Shown: in pieces, positions 35,772 to 43,802 of the stretch
Layout of the letters: each line of letters opens with the position of its first letter
How positions within the stretch are numbered: position 1 is the stretch's first letter
The notes under the pieces: generated by a model
What the model was told of the DNA's origin: nothing
Seen by the model: the letters and a program-made list of their open reading frames with translations, nothing else
The model's database searches: none
Program-made: the position numbers and the translations under genes
Origin: Planotetraspora phitsanulokensis
Lineage (GTDB): Bacteria; Actinomycetota; Actinomycetes; Streptosporangiales; Streptosporangiaceae
Length of the DNA: 64,000 bases
Assembly: GCF_016863295.1 (NCBI RefSeq)
Contig: NZ_BOOP01000025.1
Span: 110,065 to 174,064 of the forward strand
Direction of reading: 5' to 3'

Positions 35772-36713
35772 TCAGTGCATCGAGATGTGAACGTGGTCGT
35801 AGTGGTTGGCGGTGGTCCCGCCGCGGTCGGCCATGCTCCGCCAGCCGGGGCTGCCGAGGTTGTAGATGCGCTGCCGCCAGATCACGTACATGACGCCCAG
35901 CCTGGGGCCGTTCTTGATGGCCCACGCGGCGAGGCTGTCGCCGAGGGCCTTCATGTCGGCGGTCGGCATCGAGCCGCCCGAGCTCATCATGAAGTCGCAG
36001 GCGCGGCCGAGCGGATGCTCGCCGCTGCTCTCGCTGCGGTAGCAGCCGACCGGGTAACGCAGGTCGAAGTGCTTTTCGACCTCGCTCTTCATCAGCCGCA
36101 TCCGGGGAGTGATGTTGTCGGCGCCGCTCGGCAGCTCCGGGGCCCAGGAGCCGTTGGCGAGCCTCCCGGGGGCGAGGGGGATCAGCGCGTCGAGCTTGTC
36201 CTTGATCTGGCCGATGAGTTTCTCGGCGTCCTTGCGCTGCGCGGTCACCTTGGCCGACTGGGCCGTGAGTTGCGCCGTGAGCGCCTTCGCCGCGTCGGCG
36301 GCCTGCCGGCGATCCACCTCGGTCTGCGAGAAGCGGTTGATCACGGCGACCTGCTCCGCCTGCAGCTGAGCCAGCACCGCGGAGCCCGACGGGTCGGGAA
36401 CCATGATCGCGCCGCTGGTCTGGTAGCGGACCCCGGCGAGCTGGCCGACCTCTCTGCTCGCGGTCTCGAAGTCGCCCTGGGTGGCCGCGAGCCGGTCGCG
36501 TGCGGTCTTCTCGGTCTTCTTGGCCTTGGCCAGCTCGACCCGAGTGGCGTTGTAGTCGGCGATCAGGCCGTTGACCTGCTTCTCCAGTGCGGACAGCTGC
36601 TTCTTGAGCTGTCCCTCGCTGGGTTTGGGTGCGGCCTGGCTCGCGGTCGATGTGGCGAACACGAGCACGCCTGAAACGAGGATCCCGGTGACCAGGGGGA
36701 ATACGCGGGGCAG
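35772..36713 (-). CDS. Secreted coiled-coil protein with C-terminal peptidase-like domain, probable CTG start
   Basis: The first standard start (GTG 36668) would cut into the middle of a perfect signal peptide. Reading upstream in frame gives LPRVFPLVTGILVSGVLVFA then TSTASQAAP, starting at a CTG at 36713. GGAGAGGAG sits six bases before that CTG, and no ATG, GTG or TTG exists upstream in frame, so CTG initiation is inferred. From there the protein is 313 residues: signal peptide, long coiled coil (about 35-160, EGQLKKQLSALEKQVNGLIA), and a compact C-terminal domain with HPLGRACDFM and GGTTANHYDHVH. That domain looks like a D-Ala-D-Ala-peptidase/ARB-07466-type fold. It is probably a cell-wall enzyme, and is preceded by a c-di-AMP riboswitch. 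Confidence 0.82.
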   Translation of the reverse strand: MPRVFPLVTGILVSGVLVFATSTASQAAPKPSEGQLKKQLSALEKQVNGLIADYNATRVELAKAKKTEKTARDRLAATQGDFETASREVGQLAGVRYQTSGAIMVPDPSGSAVLAQLQAEQVAVINRFSQTEVDRRQAADAAKALTAQLTAQSAKVTAQRKDAEKLIGQIKDKLDALIPLAPGRLANGSWAPELPSGADNITPRMRLMKSEVEKHFDLRYPVGCYRSESSGEHPLGRACDFMMSSGGSMPTADMKALGDSLAAWAIKNGPRLGVMYVIWRQRIYNLGSPGWRSMADRGGTTANHYDHVHISMH

Positions 36714-36728
36714 CGCCCACTCCTCTCC

Positions 36729-36870
36729 ATCTGCCGACCGGGTTAGCTGACGGGTTCGGGCTGGAGCGGCCCGGGCATGTGAGTGCCTTCACCCCATGTG
36801 CGAGATGGGTCCCCGGTTCCCGGGCGAGGCGCCCGGGATTAGGCGCACCGGCTGAGTCAGCCGGTGCGAT
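36729..36870 (-). ncRNA. c-di-AMP riboswitch (ydaO/yuaA type)
   Basis: Reading the minus strand, the leader contains the ydaO signature elements in order: CCCGGGAACCGGGGACCC, then ATGGGGTGAAGG, then CCCGAACCCGTCAGCTAACC and CGGTCGGC. These match the conserved GGGGACCC, GGGGUGAA and CCGUCAGCUAACC blocks of the actinobacterial c-di-AMP riboswitch. A perfect 11-pair hairpin (GCACCGGCTGA/TCAGCCGGTGC, 36845-36867) lies at its 5' side. The aptamer ends directly at the ribosome site (36720-36728) of the secreted peptidase-like gene. This class commonly controls cell-wall hydrolase genes in actinobacteria. Confidence 0.88.
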
Positions 36871-36901
36871 GGATAGTAGTGGTAAAGAAAGCCTCTTAGC
36901 T

Positions 36902-36930
36902 AGCTAAAGTTGGAATAATTCGGAGATCAA
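36902..36930 (-). promoter_or_regulatory. Promoter of the riboswitch transcript
   Basis: On the minus strand TTGATC (36925-36930) and TTAGCT (36902-36907) are spaced by 17 bases in an AT-rich patch. This is the only good vegetative promoter between galT and the riboswitch. Its -35 box overlaps the last codons of galT. Confidence 0.55.
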
Positions 36931-37988
36931 CTCGTTATCTGGGCATCTCGCAGCATCCGGGCTGCTTCCTCAGGAAGGATGTCGTTGACGAAGCCGCCCA
37001 TCGCCGACTCCGAGCCCGCGAGGTACTTCAGCTTGTTCGGGGCCCGCCGGATGCTGAACAGCTGGAGATGCAGGTAGGCCAGGTCGCGCCCGAAGGAGAC
37101 CGGCGCCTGGTGCCAGGCCGAGATGTACGGCATGGCCACGCCGAACAGGCCGTCCAGGCGGCGCAGCACGCTGGTGTACAGCGGTGCGAACGCCGCGCGC
37201 TCCTCGGAGCTCAGGGCGGGGATGTCCGGCACCTGCCGGTGCGGATAGAGGTGGACCTCGAAGGGATACCGCGCGGCGGCCGGGACGAAGGCCGTCCAGT
37301 GCTCGTTGGCCGCGACCACCCGGGGACCGCCGCGCTCGGCGCTCAGCACGTCGGCGAACAGGTTGCCGCCCGTGTGCCGGGCGGCGGCGCCGAGCATCTG
37401 CTTCGTCCGGGGGGTCACGTACGGGTAGGCGTAGATCTGCCCGTGGGGATGCGGGAGCGTGATGCCGATCTCGGGGCCCCGGTTCTCGAAGCAGAAGACC
37501 TGCTCGACGCCCGGGAGCGAGGACAGTTCGGCCGTGCGGTCCGTCCAGGCCTCCATGACCAGCCCGACCTGGTCGTCGCTGAGAGAGCCGAAGGACGCGT
37601 TGTGGTCGGAGGTGAAGCAGACCACCTCGCAGCGGCCGACCCCCGGCCGCACCTGGCTGAGCCCGCCCACCTGCTCGTATTCGCCGAGATCGAAGCTGAA
37701 CGAGGGGAAGCGGTTCTCGAACACCGCCACGTCGTACTGGGAGGGGATCTCCGACCACGGCTTGGCCGGGCACAGCGGGCACTCGTCGGCGGACGGCAGG
37801 TGGGTCCGGGTCTGCCGGTGCCTCGCGACCGCCACCCACTCGTCCATCAGCGGGTCGTAGCGAAGTTCGGACGCCAGCGGCCGCGGAGGAAGATCGCGCT
37901 GGTCGATCGCGCTGTGGTCGGCGTCGTCGCGGCGATCGAAGTAGATCAGCTCCCGGCCGTCCGCGAGGTGGGTGATGGTGCGCTTCAC
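36927..37988 (-). CDS. galT: Galactose-1-phosphate uridylyltransferase
   Basis: A 353-residue Leloir-pathway enzyme that exchanges UMP between UDP-glucose and galactose-1-phosphate. The HIT-type active site is His180-Pro-His182 in GITLPHPHGQIYAYPYV; the central His is the uridylylated nucleophile. Cys70 and Cys73 (ECPLCPAKPW) bind zinc. NRFPSFS and FTSDHNASFG are also conserved. The GTG start at 37988 overlaps the stop of the deoR-type gene as GTGA, so the two are translationally coupled. galK and galE are not in the window. Confidence 0.95.
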   Translation of the reverse strand: MKRTITHLADGRELIYFDRRDDADHSAIDQRDLPPRPLASELRYDPLMDEWVAVARHRQTRTHLPSADECPLCPAKPWSEIPSQYDVAVFENRFPSFSFDLGEYEQVGGLSQVRPGVGRCEVVCFTSDHNASFGSLSDDQVGLVMEAWTDRTAELSSLPGVEQVFCFENRGPEIGITLPHPHGQIYAYPYVTPRTKQMLGAAARHTGGNLFADVLSAERGGPRVVAANEHWTAFVPAAARYPFEVHLYPHRQVPDIPALSSEERAAFAPLYTSVLRRLDGLFGVAMPYISAWHQAPVSFGRDLAYLHLQLFSIRRAPNKLKYLAGSESAMGGFVNDILPEEAARMLRDAQITS

Positions 37989-38788
37989 AGAACTGCTCCC
38001 ATATCGTCGTCGGCCGCCGGGTCCACCATGATCAGCTCGCCGGCGTGCTCCGACAGCTGCTCGATGGCGTCCTCAGACAGACCGTTGTCACTGATCACCA
38101 CATGGGCGCGGGAGAGCTCGGCGATCGTGCTGATGCCGACGGTGCCCCATTTGGTGTGGTCGGCCAGCACGATGAGCTGATGCGCGGCCTCGACCAGCGC
38201 CCGGTCGGTCTCCGCCTCGAGCAGGTTGGGGGTGGTGAACCCCGCCCTGGCGCCCATCCCGTGGACGCCCAGCATGAGGGTGTCGACGTTCAGGGACCGG
38301 ACGGCCGCGACGGCCACCGGCCCGACCAGGGCGTCCGACGGCGTGCGGACGCCGCCGGTCAGCACGACGGTCTGGTCGCCCCGGGCCGCCCGGTGGAAGA
38401 CGTCCGCGATCCGTACTGAATTGGTGATGACGGTCAGATCCGGCACATCGACCAGGTGGTGGGCCAGCGTCCAGGTCGTCGTGCCCGCCGAGAGCGCCAC
38501 CGCGCTGCCGGGCCGGACGAACTGCGCCGCCCGCCGGGCGATGGCCTCCTTCTCGGAGCGTTGCCGTACGGACTTGGCCGCGAAGCCGGGCTCCTCGGTG
38601 GACCCCGCGCCGGTCGCCGTGGCGCCGCCGTGGACCTTCTCGATGAGCCCGCGATCCGCGAGCACCTCGAGGTCGCGCCGGATCGTCATGTCGGAGACGC
38701 CGAGATCCAGCACCAGCTCCGCGACGCGCGCGCCGCCCGTCCTGCGGATCCGCTCCAGGATGGCCTGTTGCCGCTGCTGGGCCAGCAT
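37985..38788 (-). CDS. DeoR-family transcriptional regulator
   Basis: A 267-residue sugar-phosphate-responsive regulator. The N-terminal DeoR HTH reads QQRQQAILERIRRTGGARVA, then LVLDLGVSDMTIRRDLEVLA. The C-terminal DeoRC domain senses a phosphorylated sugar (SAGTTTWTLAHHL, VLTGGV, ADHTKWG). The ATG at 38788 has GGAGAGG two bases upstream and is preferred to the much longer frame that runs to 38998. It overlaps galT and probably controls the galactose operon. An inverted repeat lies upstream at 38829-38843. Confidence 0.9.
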   Translation of the reverse strand: MLAQQRQQAILERIRRTGGARVAELVLDLGVSDMTIRRDLEVLADRGLIEKVHGGATATGAGSTEEPGFAAKSVRQRSEKEAIARRAAQFVRPGSAVALSAGTTTWTLAHHLVDVPDLTVITNSVRIADVFHRAARGDQTVVLTGGVRTPSDALVGPVAVAAVRSLNVDTLMLGVHGMGARAGFTTPNLLEAETDRALVEAAHQLIVLADHTKWGTVGISTIAELSRAHVVISDNGLSEDAIEQLSEHAGELIMVDPAADDDMGAVL

Positions 38789-38828
38789 CACCTCTCCAAT
38801 CAACAGATTCCAACAAATTATGGCATAT

Positions 38829-38843
38829 ATGCACGGCTTGCAT
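38829..38843. promoter_or_regulatory. Inverted repeat ATGCA-N5-TGCAT before deoR-galT
   Basis: A five-base inverted repeat with a five-base spacer, about 41 bases upstream of the deoR-type start. CATAAT on the minus strand just downstream (38815-38820) could be the -10 box. The core TGCACGGCTTGCA matches the repeat at 2460-2472 in 12 of 13 bases. An operator for the DeoR protein is plausible. Confidence 0.4.
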
Positions 38844-38944
38844 GTTGAGTCATGGTGAGACGAGGAGAATCGCACGCTTGTCCTGCGCGCCCGCCCGGAG
38901 GATGGTGGAGGGCGGAAGCCGTCCCGGCAGGAAGGCGACGCGTC

Positions 38945-39022
38945 ATGGGAAAGCGGCAGCGCAAGTCCAAGGCACGCAAGAAGAAGAAGGCCAACCACGG
39001 GAAGCGCCCCACGGGGCGTTGA
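38945..39022 (+). CDS. 50S ribosomal protein bL37
   Basis: A 25-codon gene, MGKRQRKSKARKKKK then ANHGKRPTGR. The ANHGKRP tail and all-basic body match the 24-25 residue bL37 protein first seen in mycobacterial ribosome structures, a small actinobacterial large-subunit protein that contacts 23S rRNA. AGGAAGG upstream provides a ribosome site. The gene stands alone between divergent deoR and the TIGR03086 gene. It is easily missed because of its size. Confidence 0.88.
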   Translation: MGKRQRKSKARKKKKANHGKRPTGR

Positions 39023-39040
39023 GCACCCGGGCGTGCCGGT

Positions 39041-39607
39041 TCAGCCTGTTCTGCCCCACGCGGCCAGCAGCCGGGTCTGCGGATCCGCGTCCTCCGGCAC
39101 GTCCCGGTGGTCCCCGATGACTCCCGTCTGGCGGTAACCCTCATTCGCCCGGGCGAACCATTCGGAGCAGGTGGCGACGAGCTCGGGATCGAGTCGCTCC
39201 CGCGCGCCGATCGCGCGGGCCAGGTCCCAGGTGTGGATCAACGCGTCCGCGAACAGCTCGGTGATGTACTCCTCACCGGGCACGTCGCCGAACGACAGGT
39301 GGGTCACCGCGGTCAGGGCGCCTTCGGTGTACACCGCCTGGACGGCGCCCTGCGCCGACACCTCGAACGCCTTGATCGCGTCGTCGCCGAGGACGTCGCG
39401 TTCGTAGGTGTCGCTCACTTCGGCGATCGTGCGGCCGGCGAGCAGGTCGGGCGCCCAGAGGTTCTCGTTCACCATGTGGTTGACCAGTGCCCGGACATCC
39501 CAGTCCACGCAGGGGGTGGAGAGCTCCCACTGCTCGTCCCGGACGAGTTGGAGCCGGTTCCCGAAGCCGTCCAGCGCACGGCGGTACGCGTCCCGGATGT
39601 CGATCAT
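39041..39607 (-). CDS. TIGR03086-family (DinB/maleylpyruvate-isomerase-like) protein
   Basis: A 188-residue protein. STPCVDWDVRALVNHMVNEN near 32-51 and DALIHTWDLARAIG near 122-135 are the metal-binding segments of the TIGR03086 group, related to mycothiol-dependent maleylpyruvate isomerase. The substrate is unknown. I placed the start at ATG 39607, with GGAGGGG five bases upstream, rather than at 39673. It ends 18 bases from the convergent bL37 stop. Confidence 0.88.
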   Translation of the reverse strand: MIDIRDAYRRALDGFGNRLQLVRDEQWELSTPCVDWDVRALVNHMVNENLWAPDLLAGRTIAEVSDTYERDVLGDDAIKAFEVSAQGAVQAVYTEGALTAVTHLSFGDVPGEEYITELFADALIHTWDLARAIGARERLDPELVATCSEWFARANEGYRQTGVIGDHRDVPEDADPQTRLLAAWGRTG

Positions 39608-39698
39608 GATGTCCCCTCCTCGCCCAGGAGCTCTCCTACGACCGTAACTCTTCCGGACGATCAGGTCGTACACGGTCTTCTAAGGACGAACCGCCGCG

Positions 39699-41432
39699 TC
39701 AGTGGATGCGCTGCTCCACCCAGACGATCTTTCCGTACAACGTGGGACGTGTGCCCCAGCGCCAGGCGAACCGTTTGACCAGCTGGAGCCCGCGACCGGT
39801 GTCGTCGTCGGGGGTGGACGCGCGCGGGGCGGGGTTGGTCGGCGATCCGTCGGCGACCTCGCACACCAGCGTCCTGCCGCGCAGCAGGCGCAGCTCGATC
39901 GGCGGCCAGCCGTGTTTGAGCGCGTTGGTCACCAGCTCGCTGACGATGAGCTCGCTGGTGTCGATCAGGCCGGTCAGGCCCCAGGAGGACAACGTGGCCC
40001 GGACGAAACGGCGCGCGTGCGCGACGAACCGGGGGTCGGCCGGCAACGGGCAGGTCGCCACCTCGTCGGGGTCGAGCTCACGCACCCGGGCCAGCAGCAG
40101 AGCGATGTCGTCCCGTTCGTGGCCGGGGCGCTGGCTGCTGATCGTCACATCGCACATGTCCTCGAGATCCTCGGCGGGTCCCGCCAGGAGGCGGCGCAGG
40201 GCCATGATCCCCGCGTCGATGTCGCGGTCCCTGCTCTCCACCAGGCCGTCGGTGTAGAGGGCGAGGATGCTGCCGGCGGGCAGGACGAGTTCGCGCATCT
40301 CCAGGGGGTCGCTCCCGATGCCGAGTGGGAGCCCCGAAGGCAGCTCGATGATCTCGGTCGACCGGTCGGGATGGATGAGCACCGGCGGGACGTGACCGGC
40401 CCGGGAGAAGGCGCACGTGCGCGTGACCGGGTCGTAGACGGCGTACACGCAGGTGGCGATTTGTGTGGGGTCGAGGTCCTGGCTCATCAGGTTGAGCCGG
40501 AAGAGCACCTCGTCGGGCGGCAGGTCGAGGCTCGCCAGCGTACGGGCGGCCGTGCGCAGCTGGCCCATGGTGGCCGCCGCCCGCGTGCCGTGCCCCATGA
40601 CGTCGCCGACGACCAGCGCGGAGCGGCAGCCCGGCAACGGGATCACGTCGTACCAGTCGCCGCCCACCCCCATCAGGTCGCTGGCCGGCAGGTAACGCGA
40701 GGCGACGTCCATGCCGAGCGGCTGGGCGAGGTCGGCGGGCAGCAGGCTGCTCTGCAGGGTCAGCGCCGTACGCCGCTCGCGGGTGTAGAGCCGCGCGTTG
40801 TCGACGCACACGGCCGTCCTGGCGGCGAGCTCCTCCGCCACCGCGACGTCCTGCTCCTCGAACGGACGGCTGCCCGGCCTCCGGCTGAACACTACGCACC
40901 CGAGCACCCGGCCCCGGGCCTTGAGCGGCACGGCGAGGAATGAGGACTCGGTGAGCAGGCCGGCGACCGACTCCTCCCGCTCGATGCTGGAGCCGATCAG
41001 CCGGGCGCTGTACCTGTCGAGGACGGGATACATCAGGGGTCGGCCGGACGTCATGCACTGGGCGTGGGGCAGCGCCGGGGGATACGACGTGATCTCGTCG
41101 ATCGGGAAGGCGCGCAGCCACGCCTCCGGATCGTCACTGGCCACTCCGAGCGCGACCCGGCGGAAGAGCGTGGTGCTATCGATCGGACGGGAGGGCAGCT
41201 CGCCGTCGATCATCAGCCGTTCCTGCACCATGAGCGCCGCCGTGTCGGCGAATCGCGGGACGGCCACGTCCACGAGTTCGCGGCTGGTCTCCGCGAGGTC
41301 GAGCGTGCTGCCGATCCTGCGGCTGGCCTCGTTGAGGAAGGCGAGTCGCTCGTGCGCGGACGCGGCGCTGCTGCGGCGCCACTCGACCCGGTCTTCCGGG
41401 GCGGGCGCCTTGATGACGCAGTTCCGGTTCAA
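39699..41432 (-). CDS. GAF-PP2C-HATPase protein (SpoIIE phosphatase plus anti-sigma kinase)
   Basis: A 577-residue fusion. A GAF-like sensor spans about 25-215. A SpoIIE/PP2C phosphatase at about 225-430 shows GGDWYDVIPL, VVGDVMGHGTRAAATM, SRAGHVPPVL, LALYTDGLVE and GHERDDIALL. A C-terminal GHKL/RsbW-like ATPase at about 455-575 shows SELIVSELVTNALKHG and DDTGRGLQLVKRF. It thus joins both arms of a partner switch: kinase and phosphatase of an anti-sigma antagonist. Such fusions are abundant in filamentous actinobacteria. The STAS gene at 45813 is a possible but unlinked partner. Confidence 0.9.
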   Translation of the reverse strand: MNRNCVIKAPAPEDRVEWRRSSAASAHERLAFLNEASRRIGSTLDLAETSRELVDVAVPRFADTAALMVQERLMIDGELPSRPIDSTTLFRRVALGVASDDPEAWLRAFPIDEITSYPPALPHAQCMTSGRPLMYPVLDRYSARLIGSSIEREESVAGLLTESSFLAVPLKARGRVLGCVVFSRRPGSRPFEEQDVAVAEELAARTAVCVDNARLYTRERRTALTLQSSLLPADLAQPLGMDVASRYLPASDLMGVGGDWYDVIPLPGCRSALVVGDVMGHGTRAAATMGQLRTAARTLASLDLPPDEVLFRLNLMSQDLDPTQIATCVYAVYDPVTRTCAFSRAGHVPPVLIHPDRSTEIIELPSGLPLGIGSDPLEMRELVLPAGSILALYTDGLVESRDRDIDAGIMALRRLLAGPAEDLEDMCDVTISSQRPGHERDDIALLLARVRELDPDEVATCPLPADPRFVAHARRFVRATLSSWGLTGLIDTSELIVSELVTNALKHGWPPIELRLLRGRTLVCEVADGSPTNPAPRASTPDDDTGRGLQLVKRFAWRWGTRPTLYGKIVWVEQRIH

Positions 41433-41484
41433 TCGTTACTCCGGCGGGAAACAGTCGGTATCCCGAATCGTATGGAGGTGATAC

Positions 41485-41559
41485 GTGACATTTCAGCAAT
41501 CTCGGAAGTCGGACGGAGATTGCCTTACATGTGCGGCGATTTCCTGCATTCGCCATTAA
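41485..41559 (+). CDS. 24-residue Cys-containing peptide, candidate precursor
   Basis: A very short ORF from GTG 41485 with an exceptionally good ribosome site, GGAGGTGA at 41474-41481, six bases from GGAGG to the start. The product begins MTFQQSRKSDGD and ends CLTCAAISCIRH, with three Cys (13, 16, 21) near Ser and Thr. It stops at TAA followed at once by TGA. The codons are AT-rich compared with neighbours. No signal peptide is present. It is divergent from the GAF-PP2C gene. A metal-binding or modified peptide is possible; no family is recognised. Confidence 0.45.
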   Translation: MTFQQSRKSDGDCLTCAAISCIRH

Positions 41560-41616
41560 TGAGCAATATGCCAGATATTGCGATGCCGGATCGCCGCCCC
41601 GTGCCTGGCGAAGGCC

Positions 41617-42114
41617 TCAGACGGTGCCGCCGCTGCGCCAGTAGACGTTGTTCTCGCGGCTGAGGAAGGCCTCGTCGACGAGGTACCGCCGCAGTGCGGC
41701 GTAGTCGTCGTGGAACGCGCGGAGCGCGACGTTGACCTCTTTCTCGGAGTAGCGGACGCCCGGCTCGAAGACGCGTGCAACGTAGTCCAGCACGATCAGC
41801 CTCTTCGCGCGCTTGACCGGAAGGGAGACCAACCGCCCGTCGACGAGGAAGGTGTCGAGCGGGCTCGCCGGCTCCTTGGGAGTCGCGCGGAGCAGGTTCC
41901 GGAACACCTCCGGGTCGGCTCGCCAGCCGTCCTCGTCCTGTACGGCGAGGCCCCCGCGGGCCAGCCGGGTCAGCGCCCGCTCGGCCGCCTCGGGAGCGAG
42001 CCCGGTCACCTTGTCGGACGGGTCCCCGGGGCGTAACACGAGACCGGCGAAGACCCGCAACGTGTCGTCCTGCCCGAGGAGACCGAACACGCGCGAGACG
42101 TCTTTTTCGATCAT
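41617..42114 (-). CDS. DUF2087-domain regulator-like protein
   Basis: A 165-residue protein with an N-terminal helical, winged-helix-like region (SRVFGLLGQDDTLRVFAGLV, VTGLAPEAAERALTRLARGG) and a C-terminal DUF2087 domain. That domain shows LVSLPVKRAKRLIVLDYVAR, then GVRYSEKEVNVALRAFHDDY and AALRRYLVDEAFLSRENNVY. DUF2087 is a DNA-binding-associated domain of unknown ligand. Start ATG 42114. Confidence 0.88.
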   Translation of the reverse strand: MIEKDVSRVFGLLGQDDTLRVFAGLVLRPGDPSDKVTGLAPEAAERALTRLARGGLAVQDEDGWRADPEVFRNLLRATPKEPASPLDTFLVDGRLVSLPVKRAKRLIVLDYVARVFEPGVRYSEKEVNVALRAFHDDYAALRRYLVDEAFLSRENNVYWRSGGTV

Positions 42115-42214
42115 TGGTCCACCGTACTTTCTTCCACCCGACCGCGCCGCCCGGAGTCGCCGCGGCCCTTTGTACAGTCAGATGAAAGGCCAGTTCGGAC
42201 CAGTGGAGGTCCCC

Positions 42215-42607
42215 GTGCCAGCACAACTCGACCACACGATCGTGCACAGCAGAGACCGTTTCGCCTCCGCGCGGTTCCTGACGGAACTGATCGGCGCCGC
42301 GGAACCGAGGGAGGTCGGGCCGTTCGCCGCGGTCCCGCTCGCCAACGGGGTGACGGTGGACTACGCCGACTCGCTCGTCCCCGGAGACCGGATCATCATG
42401 CAGCACCTCGCCCTCCTCGTCTCCGAGGAGGAGTTCGACGAGATCTTCGGCCGGATCGTCGATCGGGGCATGCCCCACTGGGCGGAACACGCGCACCGCG
42501 GCCCGGGTGAGATCAACCATCGGGACCAGGGGCGAGGCGTCTACGTCGACGACCCCGACGGGCACGCCATCGAGTTCCTCACCCGCACCCACGTCCTGGA
42601 CGGCTGA
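42215..42607 (+). CDS. VOC/glyoxalase-superfamily protein
   Basis: A 130-residue protein with the vicinal-oxygen-chelate fold: LDHTIVHSRDRFASARFLTE at the N-terminus, VTVDYADS in the middle, and GRGVYVDDPDGHAIEFLTRT at the end. Members bind a metal and catalyse ring-opening, isomerisation or resistance reactions; the substrate is unknown. I chose GTG 42215 because GGAGG is five bases upstream; longer upstream frames would add unrelated residues. Confidence 0.9.
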   Translation: MPAQLDHTIVHSRDRFASARFLTELIGAAEPREVGPFAAVPLANGVTVDYADSLVPGDRIIMQHLALLVSEEEFDEIFGRIVDRGMPHWAEHAHRGPGEINHRDQGRGVYVDDPDGHAIEFLTRTHVLDG

Positions 42608-42613
42608 CTCCCG

Positions 42614-42845
42614 TCAGGGGCGGAGGACGTCGAACCGCAGCGCCGTCACCTCGCCGCCCGCCCCGCCGCCTTCGACGGGCCGGGCCGGCCTCGGTGAGGC
42701 GGATGGGAGAGACGTGGTTGGGCGTGTAGGCGTCGGAGACGTTCCACTCCCAGTCCCTGAGCGCGCGGCCGTGCTCGGTGATGAGGAAGAAGCGGCGCGC
42801 CGCCCGGTGCATGGCCGTGGCGGCGCGGTCGAGATCTGGGGTCAC
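42614..42845 (-). pseudogene. Short frameshifted remnant of an unknown gene
   Basis: Starting at GTG 42845 the minus strand encodes DLDRAATAMHRAARRFFLIT, then EHGRALRDWEWNVSDAYTPN and HVSPIRLTEAGPAR, which looks like genuine protein. The frame then turns into poly-Arg. The neighbouring frame continues sensibly as VEGGGAGGEVTALRFDVLRP and stops at 42614. One single-base shift near 42675-42685 would join them into a protein of about 77 residues. Family unknown. A sequencing error is the alternative. Confidence 0.4.
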
Positions 42846-43055
42846 GACGACGAATGAGGGCGTAAGTCGGGCTCGGCGTTTCCCCCGTTCTCCATGCGCC
42901 GAGGCCAGCCGCGATGGAGGATCTACGAGGGCCGACCTGACACGATCGCTTCCCGCCCGGGGGATTTGTCATCCCGGCCGATCGCTCGGCATCGTCGGAC
43001 CGTTCGCGGAAATCCGGATCATCCGGCAGGTGCACAGAGAAGCAGGAGTGCAGGC

Positions 43056-43631
43056 ATGGCTGAAGTAGTGCTCTTCCACCACGCGCTGGGGCTGACCCCG
43101 GGCGTCGTCGCGTTCGCCGACGCGTTGCGCCAGGCCGGGCACACCGTGCACACGCCCGACATGTACGACGGCCGCACCTTCGCCACCGTCGACGAGGGGG
43201 TCGCCCATGCCCGGGAGATCGGCTTCGGCGAGGTGCTCGAGCGCGGTCTCCGGGCCGTCGAGGGACTGCCCGGCGACCTGGTCTACGGCGGCTTCTCCCT
43301 TGGTGTGCTCCCGGCCCAGAAGCTCGCGCAGACCACGGCCGGTGCGCGCGGTGCGCTGCTCTTCCACGGCTGCGTCCCCGTGTCGGAGTTCAGTTCCGCC
43401 TGGCCGGCCGGCGTACCGGTCCAGGTGCACGCGATGGACGCCGACCCGTCCTTCGTCGATGAGGGCGACATCGACGCAGCCCGGGCGCTCGTCGACGAGG
43501 CCGACGCCGGGGAGTTGTACCTCTATGCCGGCGGCCGGCACCTCTTCAGTGACAACTCGCTGGCGGACTACGACGCGGACGCCACGACACTCCTGATCAA
43601 GCGGGTGCTCGCGTTCCTCGGCGCACGGTAG
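43056..43631 (+). CDS. Dienelactone hydrolase family protein
   Basis: A 191-residue alpha/beta hydrolase. The nucleophile motif is GGFSLG, giving Ser81 where classical dienelactone hydrolase has Cys. The acid is likely Asp130 or a neighbour in MDADPSF, and the base His162 is in AGGRHLFSD. AEVVLFHHALGLTPGVVAFA is the typical opening. It is probably an esterase. AGGAG precedes the ATG at 43056. It stands alone between the 42.6-kb remnant and an MmyB-type regulator. Confidence 0.9.
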   Translation: MAEVVLFHHALGLTPGVVAFADALRQAGHTVHTPDMYDGRTFATVDEGVAHAREIGFGEVLERGLRAVEGLPGDLVYGGFSLGVLPAQKLAQTTAGARGALLFHGCVPVSEFSSAWPAGVPVQVHAMDADPSFVDEGDIDAARALVDEADAGELYLYAGGRHLFSDNSLADYDADATTLLIKRVLAFLGAR

Positions 43632-43802
43632 CCACGCGGAAGGCCGCCCCGATCCCGGAAAATTGCGGGGCACTCACGCCGGAGCATGCCGGAGACCGCC
43701 GGACACGGCGCACCTGGATGATCGGGCGCAGGCAAGAGCGCAAGAATTTCGTGGGTGTATCACACCCCTGATCCTTGATGAGGGTGTTTGTAACTTGTCC
43801 AT

